Below, piece by piece: positions 25,312 to 35,700 of a stretch of DNA of 64,000 nucleotides. The notes under the pieces were generated by a model. It was not told the DNA's origin and searched no databases. It worked only from the letters and a program-made list of their open reading frames with translations. The stretch's first letter is position 1; the number at the start of each line of letters is the position of its first letter. Both the position numbers and the translations under genes were made by a program. Source of the DNA: Frigoribacterium sp. Leaf263 (GTDB taxonomy: Bacteria > Actinomycetota > Actinomycetes > Actinomycetales > Microbacteriaceae); NCBI RefSeq assembly GCF_001422285.1, contig NZ_LMMO01000003.1:1007135-1071134 (forward strand), given 5' to 3'.

Positions 25312-26328
25312 TCAGTCGGTCGCCGCGGCGCGAGCCCGGCTCGGCTGCACGCGGGACGGCTCGCCCGGCATCTTCGGGAAGTCGGGCGGGAACGGCAGCT
25401 CGCCGAGCCCCTCGGCGACGTCGCGCTCCCACCAGCCGAGCAGCGTGTCGATCCGGCCGGGGCTCTCGTGCATCCCCGCCCAGGGGTCGCCGAGCCGCTG
25501 CAGACGGTCGGGCACCGTGAGGACCGTGTGCTCGGCGGGGTCGATCGACGGCAGGTCGTCCCACGAGACCGGCAGCGACACGGAGGCGCGGGGCAGCGCC
25601 CGGGGCGACCAGGCACCCGCCATGGTGCGGTCGCGGTTCGCCTGGTTGTAGTCGACGAAGACGCGCTCGCCCCGCTGCTCCTTCCACCAGGCGGTCGTGA
25701 TGCGGTCGGGGGCGCGGCGCTCGAGCTCGCGGGCCGCTGCGATGACGGCGTGACGCACGTCCAGGAACTCGTGCTCGGGCTCGATGGGCGCGAACACGTG
25801 CACGCCGCGGTTGCCGCTCGTCTTGACGTAGGCGGTCAGGCCGGCCTCGTCGAGCACGGCGCGGAGGTCGAGCGCCGCGGCGACCGCGTCGGCGAAGGTC
25901 GTGCCCGGCTGCGGATCGAGGTCGATGCGCAGCTGATCGGGCAGATCGGGCTGCTCGGCGCGCGACGCCCACGGATGGAACACGAGCGTGTTCATCTGCG
26001 CCGCCCAGACCGCGGCGGCCGGCTCGTCGATCACGAGCTGCGGGTGCGTCCGACCGCTCGGATAGGTGACGTCGACGGCACGCACGTGGTCGGGGGTGCC
26101 GCGCGGCGGGTTCTTCGAGAAGTACTGCTCGCCGTCGACGTCACCGCCGAACCGCTGCAGCGAGATCGGGCGGTCGCCGTTCGCCGCCACGAAGGGTGCG
26201 CCGACCTCGACGAGGTGGCGGGCGAGATCGAGCTTGGTCACCCCGAGCTCGGGCCAGAGCACGCGAGAGGGGCTGCTCACGCGGACGTCGCGGTCGCCCA
26301 CGCGGAGGGTCGTCGATTCGGAGGCCAT
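25312..26328 (-). CDS. LigD-type primase-polymerase domain protein
   Basis: 338 residues, a stand-alone LigD polymerase (PolDom/PrimPol) module. Features: F-S-K-N-P-P-R-G-T-P-D-H-V, the catalytic D-x-D in R-I-D-L-D-P-Q-P-G (about 134), Y-V-K-T-S-G-N-R-G-V-H-V-F and F-V-D-Y-N-Q-A-N. Such proteins fill gaps with ribonucleotides or deoxynucleotides during end joining or base excision repair. The ATG at 26328 was preferred over an upstream start. It converges on the LigC gene with a 34-base gap. Confidence 0.88.
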   Translation of the reverse strand: MASESTTLRVGDRDVRVSSPSRVLWPELGVTKLDLARHLVEVGAPFVAANGDRPISLQRFGGDVDGEQYFSKNPPRGTPDHVRAVDVTYPSGRTHPQLVIDEPAAAVWAAQMNTLVFHPWASRAEQPDLPDQLRIDLDPQPGTTFADAVAAALDLRAVLDEAGLTAYVKTSGNRGVHVFAPIEPEHEFLDVRHAVIAAARELERRAPDRITTAWWKEQRGERVFVDYNQANRDRTMAGAWSPRALPRASVSLPVSWDDLPSIDPAEHTVLTVPDRLQRLGDPWAGMHESPGRIDTLLGWWERDVAEGLGELPFPPDFPKMPGEPSRVQPSRARAAATD

Positions 26329-26388
26329 GCGCGCGACGCTAGTCCGCGGCACGGGCGGCTGGCCGACCGCTCGCGCTAGCCTGTGCGC

Positions 26389-26754
26389 ATGAGCAGCTCC
26401 CGCGAACCCAGAGGTCCCCGGATCGAGCGGGGAGACGCCGAGCTGACCCGCGCCTCCCTGGTGCTCGGTCTCCCGCCCGCCATGCTGCCCGCGCTCGTGC
26501 GCCGCGCCGTGCAGACCAGCCCGTCGTTCACCGTCACGAGCGTCGACGACGACGGCGCCGTCCTCTCGCGCCGATCGGCGACGGCCACCGGCGACGTCGC
26601 GTTCCGGCTGACCTTCACGCCCGTCGACGGCGGCACCCGCGTCGACGGCGAGCTGCGCCCCCCGTCGGGCACGATCGGCGCGTCGGTCAAGCGGCGCGAC
26701 GACGATGCGACGGCGTTCTTCGAGGCGCTGGCCGCGGCCGCCGGCCCGTTCTGA
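26389..26754 (+). CDS. conserved-looking hypothetical protein
   Basis: 121 residues. After a polar start (with T-R-A-S-L from a 13/15 repeat copy at 26445) it reads as an alternating beta pattern: F-T-V-T-S-V-D, then F-R-L-T-F-T-P-V-D-G-G-T-R-V-D-G-E-L, then a C-terminal helix. This resembles a START/SRPBCC-like shape but falls short of a family call. It is divergent from the LigD-type polymerase gene by 60 bases. Confidence 0.55.
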   Translation: MSSSREPRGPRIERGDAELTRASLVLGLPPAMLPALVRRAVQTSPSFTVTSVDDDGAVLSRRSATATGDVAFRLTFTPVDGGTRVDGELRPPSGTIGASVKRRDDDATAFFEALAAAAGPF

Positions 26755-26789
26755 CCTGACGGGCGGCGCCGCCCGCGCACCCGAAACGC

Positions 26790-26852
26790 CCCACGGTGGT
26801 CGGAGAGCGCCCCTCCGCCACCTCGCGGAGGACCGCTTCCGACCACCGTGGG
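26790..26852. repeat. long hairpin element between convergent genes (second repeat family)
   Basis: CCCACGGTGGTCGGA at 26790-26804 pairs perfectly with TCCGACCACCGTGGG at 26838-26852. The 33-base loop can form its own stem. It lies between two convergent genes and could end transcription from both sides. Its ends match the elements at 46119-46247. Confidence 0.7.
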
Positions 26853-26871
26853 CGGGTCCCGGTGCGCGACC

Positions 26872-29373
26872 CTACGCGCCGGCCTCGTCGTCGCGATCGA
26901 TGCTGATCGTCGGGATCGACGCCGTGATGACCGATCCGTCGGCGCGCATGAGACCCCGCAGGTCGTTGGTCGTCGGCACCTTGGTCGTGATGCGCGGCCC
27001 CTGGTCGGAGAGGGCGACCCGCGAGGGCGCCTCGGCGGTGACCGTGACGGCCTGGTCGCGCACCCACACCTCGACGGCGTCGCCGGTCTCGAGCGTGAAG
27101 ACGATCTCGTGCTGCGCGAGGTCGACGCGCACGCGGCTGCCGCGGATCTGCACCCGGAAGGCGAGCTCCGTCCAGTCGCCGGGGAGGCGCGGGTCGAAGC
27201 TGAAGCGCCCGAGCCAGTCGCGCATGCCGCCGTACCCGTTGACCAGGGCGCTCCAGATGCCGCCGGTCGACGCCACGTGCACGCCGTCCGAGGTGTTGTT
27301 GTGCAGGTCGGCGAGGTCGACGAACAGCGACGACAGGAAGTACTGCTGCGACAGCTGGTGGTGCCCGACCTCGGCGGCGACGATCGACTGCACGACGCCC
27401 GACAGGGTCGAGTCGCCGGTCGTCAGCGCGTCGTAGTACTCGAAGTCGCGGAGCTTCTGCTCCGGGGTGAACTCGTCGCCCTGGAGGTAGAGGGCCAGCA
27501 CGACGTCGGCCTGCTTCAGCACCTGGAAGCGGTAGATGACCAGGGGGTGGTAGTGCAGCAGGAGGGGTCGCTTGTTCGCCGGCGTGGCGTCGAGGTCCCA
27601 GAGCTCCTTGTCGAGGAACTGCGCGTCCTGGGGGTGGATGCCGCGGTGCTCGTCGTAGGGGATGTGCATCGCCTCGGCGGCGAGGCTCCAGCCGTCGACC
27701 TCGTGATCCTCGAGGGCGAGACGCGCCACCAGGCGGTCGTAGGCGGCCGGCGACTCCTCGGCGAGCCACGTGACCGTCCGGACGGCGGCACGGAGGTTCG
27801 CTCGGGCCATGACGTTCGTGTACAGGTTGTCGTCGACGACGGTCGTGTACTCGTCGGGGCCGGTGACGCCGTCGATGTGGAACCGCTGATCGCCGTTCGA
27901 CCGCCAGAACCCGAGGTCGGCCCAGAGCCGGGCGGTCTCGACGAGGATGTCGACGGCTCCCCGCTCGAGGAAGTCCTGGTCGCCCGTGGCCTGCACGTAC
28001 TGGCTCAGCGCATGCGAGATGTCGGCGTCGATGTGGTACTGGGCCGTGCCGGCCGCGTAGTAGGCCGACGACTCGAGCCCGTTGATGGTGCGCCACGGGA
28101 ACAGGGCACCGCGCTGGTTCAGCTCGACGGCGCGGTCGCGCGCCGCGTCGAGCATGCCGAGGCGGAACCGCAGCGCGTTGCGGGCGACGTTCGGCGCCGT
28201 GTACGTCAGGAACGGGAGCACGTAGATCTCGGTGTCCCAGAAGTAGTGACCGCCGTAGCCCGATCCCGTGACGCCCTTCGCGGCGACGCCCTGGCCGTCG
28301 GTGCGGGCCGTCGCCTGGGCCAGCTGGAAGAGGTTCCAGCGGACGGCCTGCTGGATCTCGGGCTGGTCGGCGATCTGGACGTCGCTGCGGGCCCAGTAGT
28401 CGTCGAGCCAGGCGCGCTGCGCGGCGAAGACGTCGTCGATGGGCTTGTCGGCGATGCGGTCGAGGGTGCGGTCGCAGCGGTCGGCCAGCTCGCGCGGAGG
28501 GACGCCGCGCGACGTGTGGTAGGTGATCGTCTTGGTCAGCGTGACCTTCTTGCCGGCCTTCGCCCGCACGCGGTAGACGTGCTTGGCGATGTCGGCGTCG
28601 ATCTGCGACGACTCGTCCCACTCGTTCTCGGTGTCGAGGTCGTGGTCCGCGCCGACGGCGATGGTCATGCCCGAATTGGTCGTGCGGTAGCCGAGGATGG
28701 CCCGCGAGCCGCCGTTGCGGCGCAGCTCCGGCTGCAGCACGCGGTCGTCGAACGACTCGGCGCGGCGCGGGTCGAAGGCGTCGGCCGCCGCGCGCATGCC
28801 GGCGTGGTACTCGTCGCCCATGTCCTGACGGTTGAGGATCTGGCTCGAGATCAGCAGGGACGCGTCGGCGTCGAGCACCGTGACCTCGTACTCGATGACC
28901 GCGAGATGACGCTCTTCGAACGAGACCAGGCGGCGGCTCGTCACGAGGACGCGCTTGCCCGACGGGGTGCGCCATTCGATCTCGCGGCGGAGCACGCCGT
29001 CGCGGAAGTCGAGCCGGCGGCAGTGCCGCAGGATGTCGGCCTCGAAGAGCACGAACGGCTCGTCGTCGACGTAGAGCCGGATGACCTTGGCGTCGGGCAC
29101 GTTGACGATGGTCTGACCGACCCGCGCGAATCCGAAGGCCTCCTCCGCGTGGCGGATGGGCCACGTCTCGTGGAACCCGTTGATGAACGTGCCGAACGAG
29201 TGCCCGCCGCGCCCCTCGTCCGGATTGCCGCGGAGACCGAGGTAGCCGTTGCCGACCGCGAAGACGGTCTCGGTGCGACCCTCGTCACCCTGGTGGTACT
29301 CGTCCTCGATCAGGGCCCACTCGTCGACGGGGAACCGGCGGCGGTCGAGGGGGTCCGACGTGATGTGGTTCAC
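26872..29373 (-). CDS. GH65 disaccharide phosphorylase (maltose/trehalose/kojibiose type)
   Basis: 833 residues, full length. An N-terminal beta-sandwich with N-G-Y-L-G-L-R-G-N is followed by an (alpha/alpha)6 barrel. The barrel has H-Y-F-W-D-T-E-I-Y-V-L-P-F, the catalytic acid in V-T-G-P-D-E-Y-T (E about 503) and the phosphate-binding segment near H-H-Q-L-S-Q. It phosphorolyses an alpha-glucosyl disaccharide to glucose and beta-glucose 1-phosphate in the cytoplasm. The next gene, overlapping by four bases, is beta-phosphoglucomutase, which uses that product. Which disaccharide is cleaved cannot be told from sequence. Confidence 0.88.
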   Translation of the reverse strand: MNHITSDPLDRRRFPVDEWALIEDEYHQGDEGRTETVFAVGNGYLGLRGNPDEGRGGHSFGTFINGFHETWPIRHAEEAFGFARVGQTIVNVPDAKVIRLYVDDEPFVLFEADILRHCRRLDFRDGVLRREIEWRTPSGKRVLVTSRRLVSFEERHLAVIEYEVTVLDADASLLISSQILNRQDMGDEYHAGMRAAADAFDPRRAESFDDRVLQPELRRNGGSRAILGYRTTNSGMTIAVGADHDLDTENEWDESSQIDADIAKHVYRVRAKAGKKVTLTKTITYHTSRGVPPRELADRCDRTLDRIADKPIDDVFAAQRAWLDDYWARSDVQIADQPEIQQAVRWNLFQLAQATARTDGQGVAAKGVTGSGYGGHYFWDTEIYVLPFLTYTAPNVARNALRFRLGMLDAARDRAVELNQRGALFPWRTINGLESSAYYAAGTAQYHIDADISHALSQYVQATGDQDFLERGAVDILVETARLWADLGFWRSNGDQRFHIDGVTGPDEYTTVVDDNLYTNVMARANLRAAVRTVTWLAEESPAAYDRLVARLALEDHEVDGWSLAAEAMHIPYDEHRGIHPQDAQFLDKELWDLDATPANKRPLLLHYHPLVIYRFQVLKQADVVLALYLQGDEFTPEQKLRDFEYYDALTTGDSTLSGVVQSIVAAEVGHHQLSQQYFLSSLFVDLADLHNNTSDGVHVASTGGIWSALVNGYGGMRDWLGRFSFDPRLPGDWTELAFRVQIRGSRVRVDLAQHEIVFTLETGDAVEVWVRDQAVTVTAEAPSRVALSDQGPRITTKVPTTNDLRGLMRADGSVITASIPTISIDRDDEAGA

Positions 29374-30230
29374 GGCTGGTCCTCTCGCGGGCTGGTGCTG
29401 ATGTCGTGGTCGGTGTTCGGAGCGATCCGAGGAGGCGGTGGGTCCGTGGGTCCGTCGTCCCGCGTCCGCGACGAGCCGAGGCTCCCGACGACCTCCCCGA
29501 GGTCGTCGACGACGACGTCGGCCCCGAAGTCGATGAGGGTCTGGGCGCCGGTTCCGCGGTCGACGCCGAGCACCAGGCCGAAGGCCCCGCGTCGCCCGGC
29601 CTCCACGCCCGACTGGGCGTCCTCGACGACGACGCAGTCGGCGGCGGTGAGCCCGAGCCGACGGGCGCCCTCGAGGTACGTGTCGGGCGCCGGCTTGCCG
29701 CTGATGCCCTCGGCCGCGGCGACGACGCCGTCGACGATCACGTCGAAGCGGTCGCGCAGTCCCGCCGCCTCGAGCACGGGCACGGCGTTGCGCGAGCTCG
29801 ACACGACGGCCACCCGGATCCCGAGCGCGATCGCCCGATCGAGGAACTCCACCGACCCCGGGTACGGGGCGACGCCGTTCTCGGCGAGCTCGGCCGCGAA
29901 GGCCGCGTTCTTCCGGTTGCCGAGACCGCGGACGGTCTCCGCGTCGGGCGCGTCGTCGTCGGACCCCTCGGGCAGCGTCACGCCTCGGGCGGCGAGCATC
30001 GCGCGCACCCCGTCGTAGCGCGGACGGCCGTCGACGTGCTCGAAGTAGTCGGCCTCGGTGTACGGCTCGAGTCCGCGGGGTTCGAAGTACTCGGTGAACA
30101 GGCGCGACCAGGCGCGCATGTGCACCTCGGCCGTCGGCGTCAGCACGCCGTCGAGGTCGAAGAGCAGGGCGTCGAGCGACCCGAGACGGGAGACGTCGCG
30201 CGGGCTCTCGGAAGAAGAGGAAACGGTCAC
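29370..30230 (-). CDS. beta-phosphoglucomutase (HAD family)
   Basis: 286 residues. HAD motif I is F-D-L-D-G-V-L-T-P-T with nucleophile D25 and acid D27. The cap-region H-M-R-A-W-S and motifs V-V-S-S-S-R-N, G-K-P-A-P-D-T-Y and V-V-E-D-A-Q-S-G-V-E-A match beta-phosphoglucomutases. It converts beta-glucose 1-phosphate to glucose 6-phosphate. Its stop overlaps the GH65 ATG (ATGA), so the two make one catabolic unit. The C-terminal 35 residues are Pro/Asp-rich and include a degenerate repeat copy near 29429. Confidence 0.88.
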   Translation of the reverse strand: MTVSSSSESPRDVSRLGSLDALLFDLDGVLTPTAEVHMRAWSRLFTEYFEPRGLEPYTEADYFEHVDGRPRYDGVRAMLAARGVTLPEGSDDDAPDAETVRGLGNRKNAAFAAELAENGVAPYPGSVEFLDRAIALGIRVAVVSSSRNAVPVLEAAGLRDRFDVIVDGVVAAAEGISGKPAPDTYLEGARRLGLTAADCVVVEDAQSGVEAGRRGAFGLVLGVDRGTGAQTLIDFGADVVVDDLGEVVGSLGSSRTRDDGPTDPPPPRIAPNTDHDISTSPREDQP

Positions 30231-30458
30231 AGGCCGATCACTTTCGAGGCGATGTCGAGTGGGGAGGTCGTCATCGGAGCGGCGGCGGTCCGGTGAGGCG
30301 CGCCGCTCCGCGGGGAGAGCGCGCCTCAGTCTGCCAGGTCCGGGGCGCCCGGCGGGACCGCGTGTCGGCGAGGGACCGATGGCGGCCAGGACGGGGCCGG
30401 CCGTCTCGGGCCCGCAGGCCGGGAGGCCCGCCGGGCGCGCCTCCTCGGGGCGGCGGTG

Positions 30459-31079
30459 TCAGGCGTCCGTGCTCTGCCGCACCCCTGCGGCCGGCAGCAG
30501 GACGCCGTCGATCAGCGAGACGAGGAACTCGCGGTCGACGGGCTTCCGCAGCACGAGCACGCGGTACGAGACCATCGACGGCGTGACGAGGGCCAGAGCC
30601 TCGATGTCGGTGGCCGGGTCGATCTCGCCGCGGTCGAGGGCGCGACGCATGAGCAGCCGGTTGGCCTGAGCGCGCGGCTGCACGAGGGCGCTGTCGACGG
30701 CCTCGGCGAGCTCGGGCGTGGTGGAGAGCATCGTGACGACACCGGCCATCACCCGCATCTTCTTCTCGGCCTCCTCGATGCTCTGGGGCTTGATCATCGC
30801 GATCAGGTCGCCCCGCAGGCTGCCGGTGTCGGGCAGGTCGTCGAGGTCGACGGCACCCTGCTTCAGGCAGGCGACGGCGTCGACCACCAGCTCGCCCTTG
30901 GACGCCCAGCGCCGGTACAGGGTCGCCTTGCCGGCCTTCGCGCGGGCGGCGACCATCTCGATGGTCATGCCCTCGAAGCCGGTCTCGGCGAGCACGTCGA
31001 TGGTGCAGCGGAGGATCTCCGGGTCGCGGCTGTGATCGCGCTTCCGCCCCGGACGTCCGGGAGTCGGTGCGTCGGTCAT
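30459..31079 (-). CDS. TetR family repressor of the adjacent exporter
   Basis: 206 residues. The N-terminal helix-turn-helix shows L-A-E-T-G-F-E-G-M-T-I, then A-A-R-A-K-A-G-K-A-T-L-Y-R-R-W, then K-G-E-L-V, the TetR/AcrR C-terminal-domain-16 type. It is divergent from a DHA2 drug exporter across 75 bases holding a dyad. Local repression of the exporter is the standard arrangement. The ligand is unknown. Confidence 0.87.
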   Translation of the reverse strand: MTDAPTPGRPGRKRDHSRDPEILRCTIDVLAETGFEGMTIEMVAARAKAGKATLYRRWASKGELVVDAVACLKQGAVDLDDLPDTGSLRGDLIAMIKPQSIEEAEKKMRVMAGVVTMLSTTPELAEAVDSALVQPRAQANRLLMRRALDRGEIDPATDIEALALVTPSMVSYRVLVLRKPVDREFLVSLIDGVLLPAAGVRQSTDA

Positions 31080-31103
31080 GGCCGCGACTCTACCCCGCCG
31101 AGT

Positions 31104-31141
31104 TACGAGACCGGGCATATCCGAAACCGGCCCGACTCGTA
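31104..31141. promoter_or_regulatory. interrupted dyad between TetR and exporter genes
   Basis: TACGAG at 31104-31109 mirrors CTCGTA at 31136-31141. Inside, CGGGC and GCCCG repeat the symmetry around an A/T-richer centre. The dyad overlaps the only promoter space for both genes and is a likely TetR operator (inferred). Confidence 0.5.
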
Positions 31142-31154
31142 TATGCTCGCGCTC

Positions 31155-32690
31155 ATGTCTCGGACCCCCTCCCTCGCGGACGACGCGACCCGCGCCTCCT
31201 CGTCCCGCCGCTGGTGGACGCTCACCACCGTCGCCCTGGCCCAGCTGATGGTCGTGCTCGACTCCACGGTCGTCAACATCGCCCTGCCCGCCGCGCAGAG
31301 CGACCTCGGATTCTCGGACGGCGACCGGCAGTGGATCATCACCGCGTACTCGCTCGCCTTCGGCAGCCTGCTGCTGCTCGGCGGGCGGGTCTCGGACCTG
31401 ATCGGCCGCAAGCGCACCTTCATCATCGGTCTGATCGGCTTCGCCCTCGCCTCCGCCCTCGGCGGGGCCGCCGACAGCTTCGGTCTGCTCGTCTCCGCCC
31501 GCGCACTGCAGGGCGCGTTCGGCGCCCTGCTCGCCCCGACGGCCCTCGCCGTGCTGACGACCACCTTCACCGTGCCCAAGGAGCGCGCTCGCGCCTTCGG
31601 CGTGTTCGGCGCGATCGCGGGCGCCGGCGGAGCCATCGGCCTGCTGCTCGGCGGGTTCCTGACGCAGTACGCCTCGTGGCGCTGGAACCTCTACATCAAC
31701 GTCGTCATCGCCGCCGTCGCCATCGCCGGTGCGGCCGTCTTCGTCTCGCACGTCACCCGCAGCGGGCCGCGACCGAAGCTCGACGTCCCCGGCACCGTCA
31801 TGGTGTCCGCCGCCCTGTTCTCGCTCGTCTACGGCTTCTCGAACGCCGAGGACGAGGGCTGGGGCTCACCGCTGACCTGGGGGTTCCTCGTCGCCGCCGG
31901 GGTCCTGCTGAGCGCCTTCGTGCTCTGGCAGCGCCGTGCCGCGCACCCGCTGCTGCCCCTGTCGATCGTGCTCGACCGCAATCGCGGGGCCGCCTACAGC
32001 TCGGTCACCATCGCCGGAGCGGGCATGTTCGGCATCTTCCTCTTCGTGACCTACTACCTGCAGACCTCGCTCGGCTACACGCCGACCAGGACGGGGCTCG
32101 CGTTCCTGCCGATGATCGGCATGCTCGTGCTCGCGGCCCAGCTGTCGACGAACATCCTCGTGCCGCGCTTCGGGCCGAAGATCATGGTGCCGTTCGGCAT
32201 GACCCTCGGCATGATCGGCATGCTGCTGCTCACGAGGCTCGACCTCGACAGCGGCTACGCCGGCCATGTGCTGCCCGCCCTGATGGTGCTCGGCTTCGGC
32301 ATGGGCTCGATCATGCCCGCGTCGATCCAGACCGCGACCCTGGGCGTCGACCGCGAGCACGCGGGCGTCGCCTCGGCGATGGTCAACACGAGCCAGCAGG
32401 TCGGCGGCTCGATCGGGACGGCGCTGCTCAACACGCTGGCGGCCACGGCGACGGCTGACTACCTGGCCGATCACCTGCCGACCACGGGCGCCGTGGCCGC
32501 CGAGGCCGCGGTCACCGGCTACGCCGCGGCGTACTGGTGGGGTGCGGGCCTGTTCGCCGTCGGCGCCGTCATCGCCGCGCTGCTGTTCCGTCGCCGGGTG
32601 CCGCAGGGCCCGGACGAGGAGGCGCGGGGCGGGACCCCGACGGAGCCCGCCACCGCCGGGTCGACCGGCCCGGTCGGCGTCCCCGCCTGA
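31155..32690 (+). CDS. DHA2-family multidrug efflux transporter (MFS)
   Basis: 511 residues and 14 hydrophobic segments, the EmrB/QacA pattern. Motif D1 is L-D-S-T-V-V-N-I-A-L-P, motif A is G-R-V-S-D-L-I-G-R-K-R, and motif C-like G-A-G-G-A-I-G-L-L-L-G-G lies in helix 5. It is a proton-driven drug exporter in the cytoplasmic membrane. The N-terminal tail includes T-R-A-S-S and the C-terminal tail D-E-E-A-R-G-G, each from a copy of the interspersed repeat in opposite orientation, outside the membrane core. It is divergent from its presumed TetR repressor. Confidence 0.88.
   Translation: MSRTPSLADDATRASSSRRWWTLTTVALAQLMVVLDSTVVNIALPAAQSDLGFSDGDRQWIITAYSLAFGSLLLLGGRVSDLIGRKRTFIIGLIGFALASALGGAADSFGLLVSARALQGAFGALLAPTALAVLTTTFTVPKERARAFGVFGAIAGAGGAIGLLLGGFLTQYASWRWNLYINVVIAAVAIAGAAVFVSHVTRSGPRPKLDVPGTVMVSAALFSLVYGFSNAEDEGWGSPLTWGFLVAAGVLLSAFVLWQRRAAHPLLPLSIVLDRNRGAAYSSVTIAGAGMFGIFLFVTYYLQTSLGYTPTRTGLAFLPMIGMLVLAAQLSTNILVPRFGPKIMVPFGMTLGMIGMLLLTRLDLDSGYAGHVLPALMVLGFGMGSIMPASIQTATLGVDREHAGVASAMVNTSQQVGGSIGTALLNTLAATATADYLADHLPTTGAVAAEAAVTGYAAAYWWGAGLFAVGAVIAALLFRRRVPQGPDEEARGGTPTEPATAGSTGPVGVPA
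31187..31201 (-). repeat. interspersed 15-mer, exact, near an N-terminus
   Basis: GACCCGCGCCTCCTC on the plus strand. It encodes residues 12-16 (T-R-A-S-S) of the exporter, before its first helix. Confidence 0.85.
32616..32630 (+). repeat. interspersed 15-mer, 14/15, near a C-terminus
   Basis: GAGGAGGCGCGGGGC, with G for T at position 14. It is read as E-E-A-R-G in the exporter's C-terminal tail. Confidence 0.65.
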
Positions 32691-32730
32691 CCCGCACCCG
32701 GCGGCCTCGACGTCGGGGGCGGCTGACATC

Positions 32731-35700
32731 ATGGACGCCATGATCGACGACGGGCCCGCGGGCGAGTTCTCCCCCCTCGCGCCGCTGATCGACGCCGTCG
32801 ACGTCATCCGTCTCGTCGGGCCCCGCGCCTTCAACCGCGCGAAGGAGTACGCCGCCTCCGGTGCGGTCACCGAGACCGCCTGGCATGCGGCCGACGAACG
32901 CATCACCGGCACGGTCCAGGGCACCGAGGCCACTCCGTACCTCAGCGAGATCGTCGTGCGGGCGGGGCGCGGCGACTACAGCCGTCCGGTCCGCAGCACG
33001 TGCAGCTGCCCCATCGGCGGCGACTGCAAGCACGTCGCCGCCGTTCTGCTGCAGAGCAACACCGCGGCCCTGCTGCAGCGCCGTGGCACGACGGCCGGCG
33101 GGTTGCGGAACGCCGCGGCCACAGCCGCCCCGGGCGGCGGGGCGGGCCTGCCGTCGGCGAGCGCGGATCCGCTCGGGGGCGACGCGGGCGACTGGCGGTC
33201 CGTCGTGGGCTCCCTCGGGCGGCCGACCCGCGCCTCCTCGGCTCGGACGACCGGCATGGGTCTGCTCTTCGAGCTGCGCGACCGGGCGGGAGCATCGCGA
33301 TCGGGGTCCCGACGGCCGCAGGGCGGGCGGGTGGCCCGGCGGCTCGGCGTCCGACCGGTCACGCTCAGCGGCACGGGCAACTGGGTGCGCGGATCCCTCA
33401 CCTGGTCGTCGCTGCCGTACCAGCTCAACCGCCTCGCGGTCGATCCGGATCAGCACGCGTGGTTCGGGCAGTTCTCGGCCCTCCATAGATCCGTCGTCGC
33501 GACGTACGTGCCGGGCGACTCCGAGTGGCTGCATCTCGACGACTTCGCCAGCCCCCTGCTGTGGCCGCTGCTCGCCGAGGCCCGGCGACTCGGCGTGGCC
33601 TTCGTGACGGGCAAGCGCGCCACCGACGTGACGATCGCCGACGGGGCGCGGGTGACCCTCGACGTGACGCGCGATGACGACGGCTCGCTCCGACTCGTCG
33701 CGGGCGTCGCCGTCGACGGCGGCGAGGGGCCGGCCGCCGTCACGGGCGTCGTCGGCGACCACGGCGTCTGGACGGCCGAGACCTCTCCGGCGCTGCGCGT
33801 GACCCTGGCGCCGACGGCGAGCCCCCTCGGGGTCGACGAGCGACGACTGCTGACCGTCACCCCCGAGATCGTCGTCCCGGCCGACGAGACCGACGAGTTC
33901 CTCACCGACTTCTCACCGGCCCTCCGCCGGTCGGTCGACGTCGTCAGCTCAGACGCGTCGGTCGAGCTGCCCGCGCTAATGCCGCCGGCGCTGCACGTCA
34001 CGGTCGGCTTCGAGGCCTCGCACACGATCCGGCTCGGCTGGGGCTGGTCGATCGACGGGCGACGGCTCCCCCTCGACGGGCACGGCCCCGTGCCGGTGCT
34101 CGACGAGCTCGGAGGGCCGCCGCGCGACACCGTGCTCACCGGGCTCGCCGCCGCCGAGTTCGCCGCCGAGGTCCTGCCGGGGCTCGAGGCGCGCGACGAC
34201 GTCGTCGTCGAGCTCGTCGGCGCCCGCCCGGACTACCGCCGGCTGACCGACGAGCCCCACCTCACCGTGACGACGATCGAGACCGACAAGCGCGACTGGT
34301 TCGATCTCGGCGTGCTCGTCACCGTCGAGGGGCGGACCGTGCCGCTCGTGCCGCTGCTGACGGCGATCGCCAAGCGACAGCGCAGGATGCTGCTCGTCGA
34401 CGGGTCGTACCTGTCGCTCGGGTCGCCGGTGTTCGACGAGCTCAAGAGACTCCTCGACGAGGCGACCTCCCTCGACGAATGGGAGACCGGTCCCCGCATC
34501 AACCGCCATCAGGCGGGGCTCTGGGCCGAGATCGACGCCCTCGCCGACGAGACCGTCGAGGCGGAGCGGTGGCAGGCGGCCGTCGGCGGGCTGCTCGCCC
34601 TGGCCCGTCGCGACGACGGGGGCGCCGGCGACGCCCTCGCAAATCCCCCGCCCGTGCCGCGCTCGATCGAGGCCACGCTGCGCCCCTACCAGCGTGAGGG
34701 CTTCGAGTGGCTCGCATTCCTCCACCGGCACGGCCTCGGCGGCGTCCTCGCCGACGACATGGGTCTCGGCAAGACGCTGCAGACGCTCACCCTCATGGCT
34801 CACGTCCGCGAGACCGAGGACCCCGCCGACCGGCTCCCGTTCCTCGTCGTCGCCCCGACCTCGGTGGTGTCGAACTGGGCGCTCGAGGCCGCCCGCTTCG
34901 CCCCGGGGCTCGTCGTGCACGCGGTCACCGAGACCGAGAGGAAGAGTCGCGGCAGGCTCGCCTCCGCGTTGGCCGGCGAGGCGGGCCCCCTGCCCGACGT
35001 GATCGTCACGTCGTACGCCCTCTTCCGACTCGACGCGGCCGTCTACCGGGCGCACGAGTGGGCCGTGCTCGTGCTCGACGAGGCGCAGTTCGTCAAGAAC
35101 CGCGGGTCGCAGGCCCATCGAGCCGCGGTCGAGCTCGACGCGCGCGTCACGATCGCCATCACGGGCACGCCGCTCGAGAACAGCCTGATGGACCTCTGGT
35201 CCCTCTTCCGCATCGTGGCGCCGGGTCTCCTCGCGAGCGCGAGCACGTTCACCGAGAGCTACGTCAAGCCCATCGAGTCCGGGGCCGGGGCCGAGCACCT
35301 CGAACGGCTGCGGCGCCGCATCCGGCCGCTCCTCCTGCGGCGCACGAAGGAGCTCGTCGCGGCGGATCTGCCCGCGAAGCAGGAGCAGGTGCTGCGCGTC
35401 GACCTCGCGCCCGCCCACCGCGAGCTCTACGACGCGTTCCTCCAGCGCGAGCGGCTCAAGCTGCTCGATCTCATCGACGACCTCGACCGCAACCGCTTTA
35501 TCGTGTTCCGCTCGCTGACCCTGCTGCGGATGCTCTCGCTCAACGCCGCGCTGCTCGACGACGGCTACGCCGACATCCCGTCCGCGAAGCTCGATCAGCT
35601 GATCGACGAGCTCGACGACGTCGTCGCCGGCGGGCACCGGGCGCTGGTCTTCAGCCAGTTCACGTCGTTCCTCGGGCGGGTGGCCGCCCGGCTCGACGAA

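Noticed and set aside
24195-26328. A full non-homologous end-joining operon
   Set aside because: Ligase and polymerase genes are convergent, not an operon, and no Ku gene is present in the window.
27181-27195. A 14/15 copy of the repeat in the GH65 gene, reading D-P-R-L-P
   Set aside because: P-R-L-P before W is a family-typical peptide of GH65 phosphorylases as I recall them, and common GC-rich codons for it give this DNA. I counted it but did not list it as a repeat feature.
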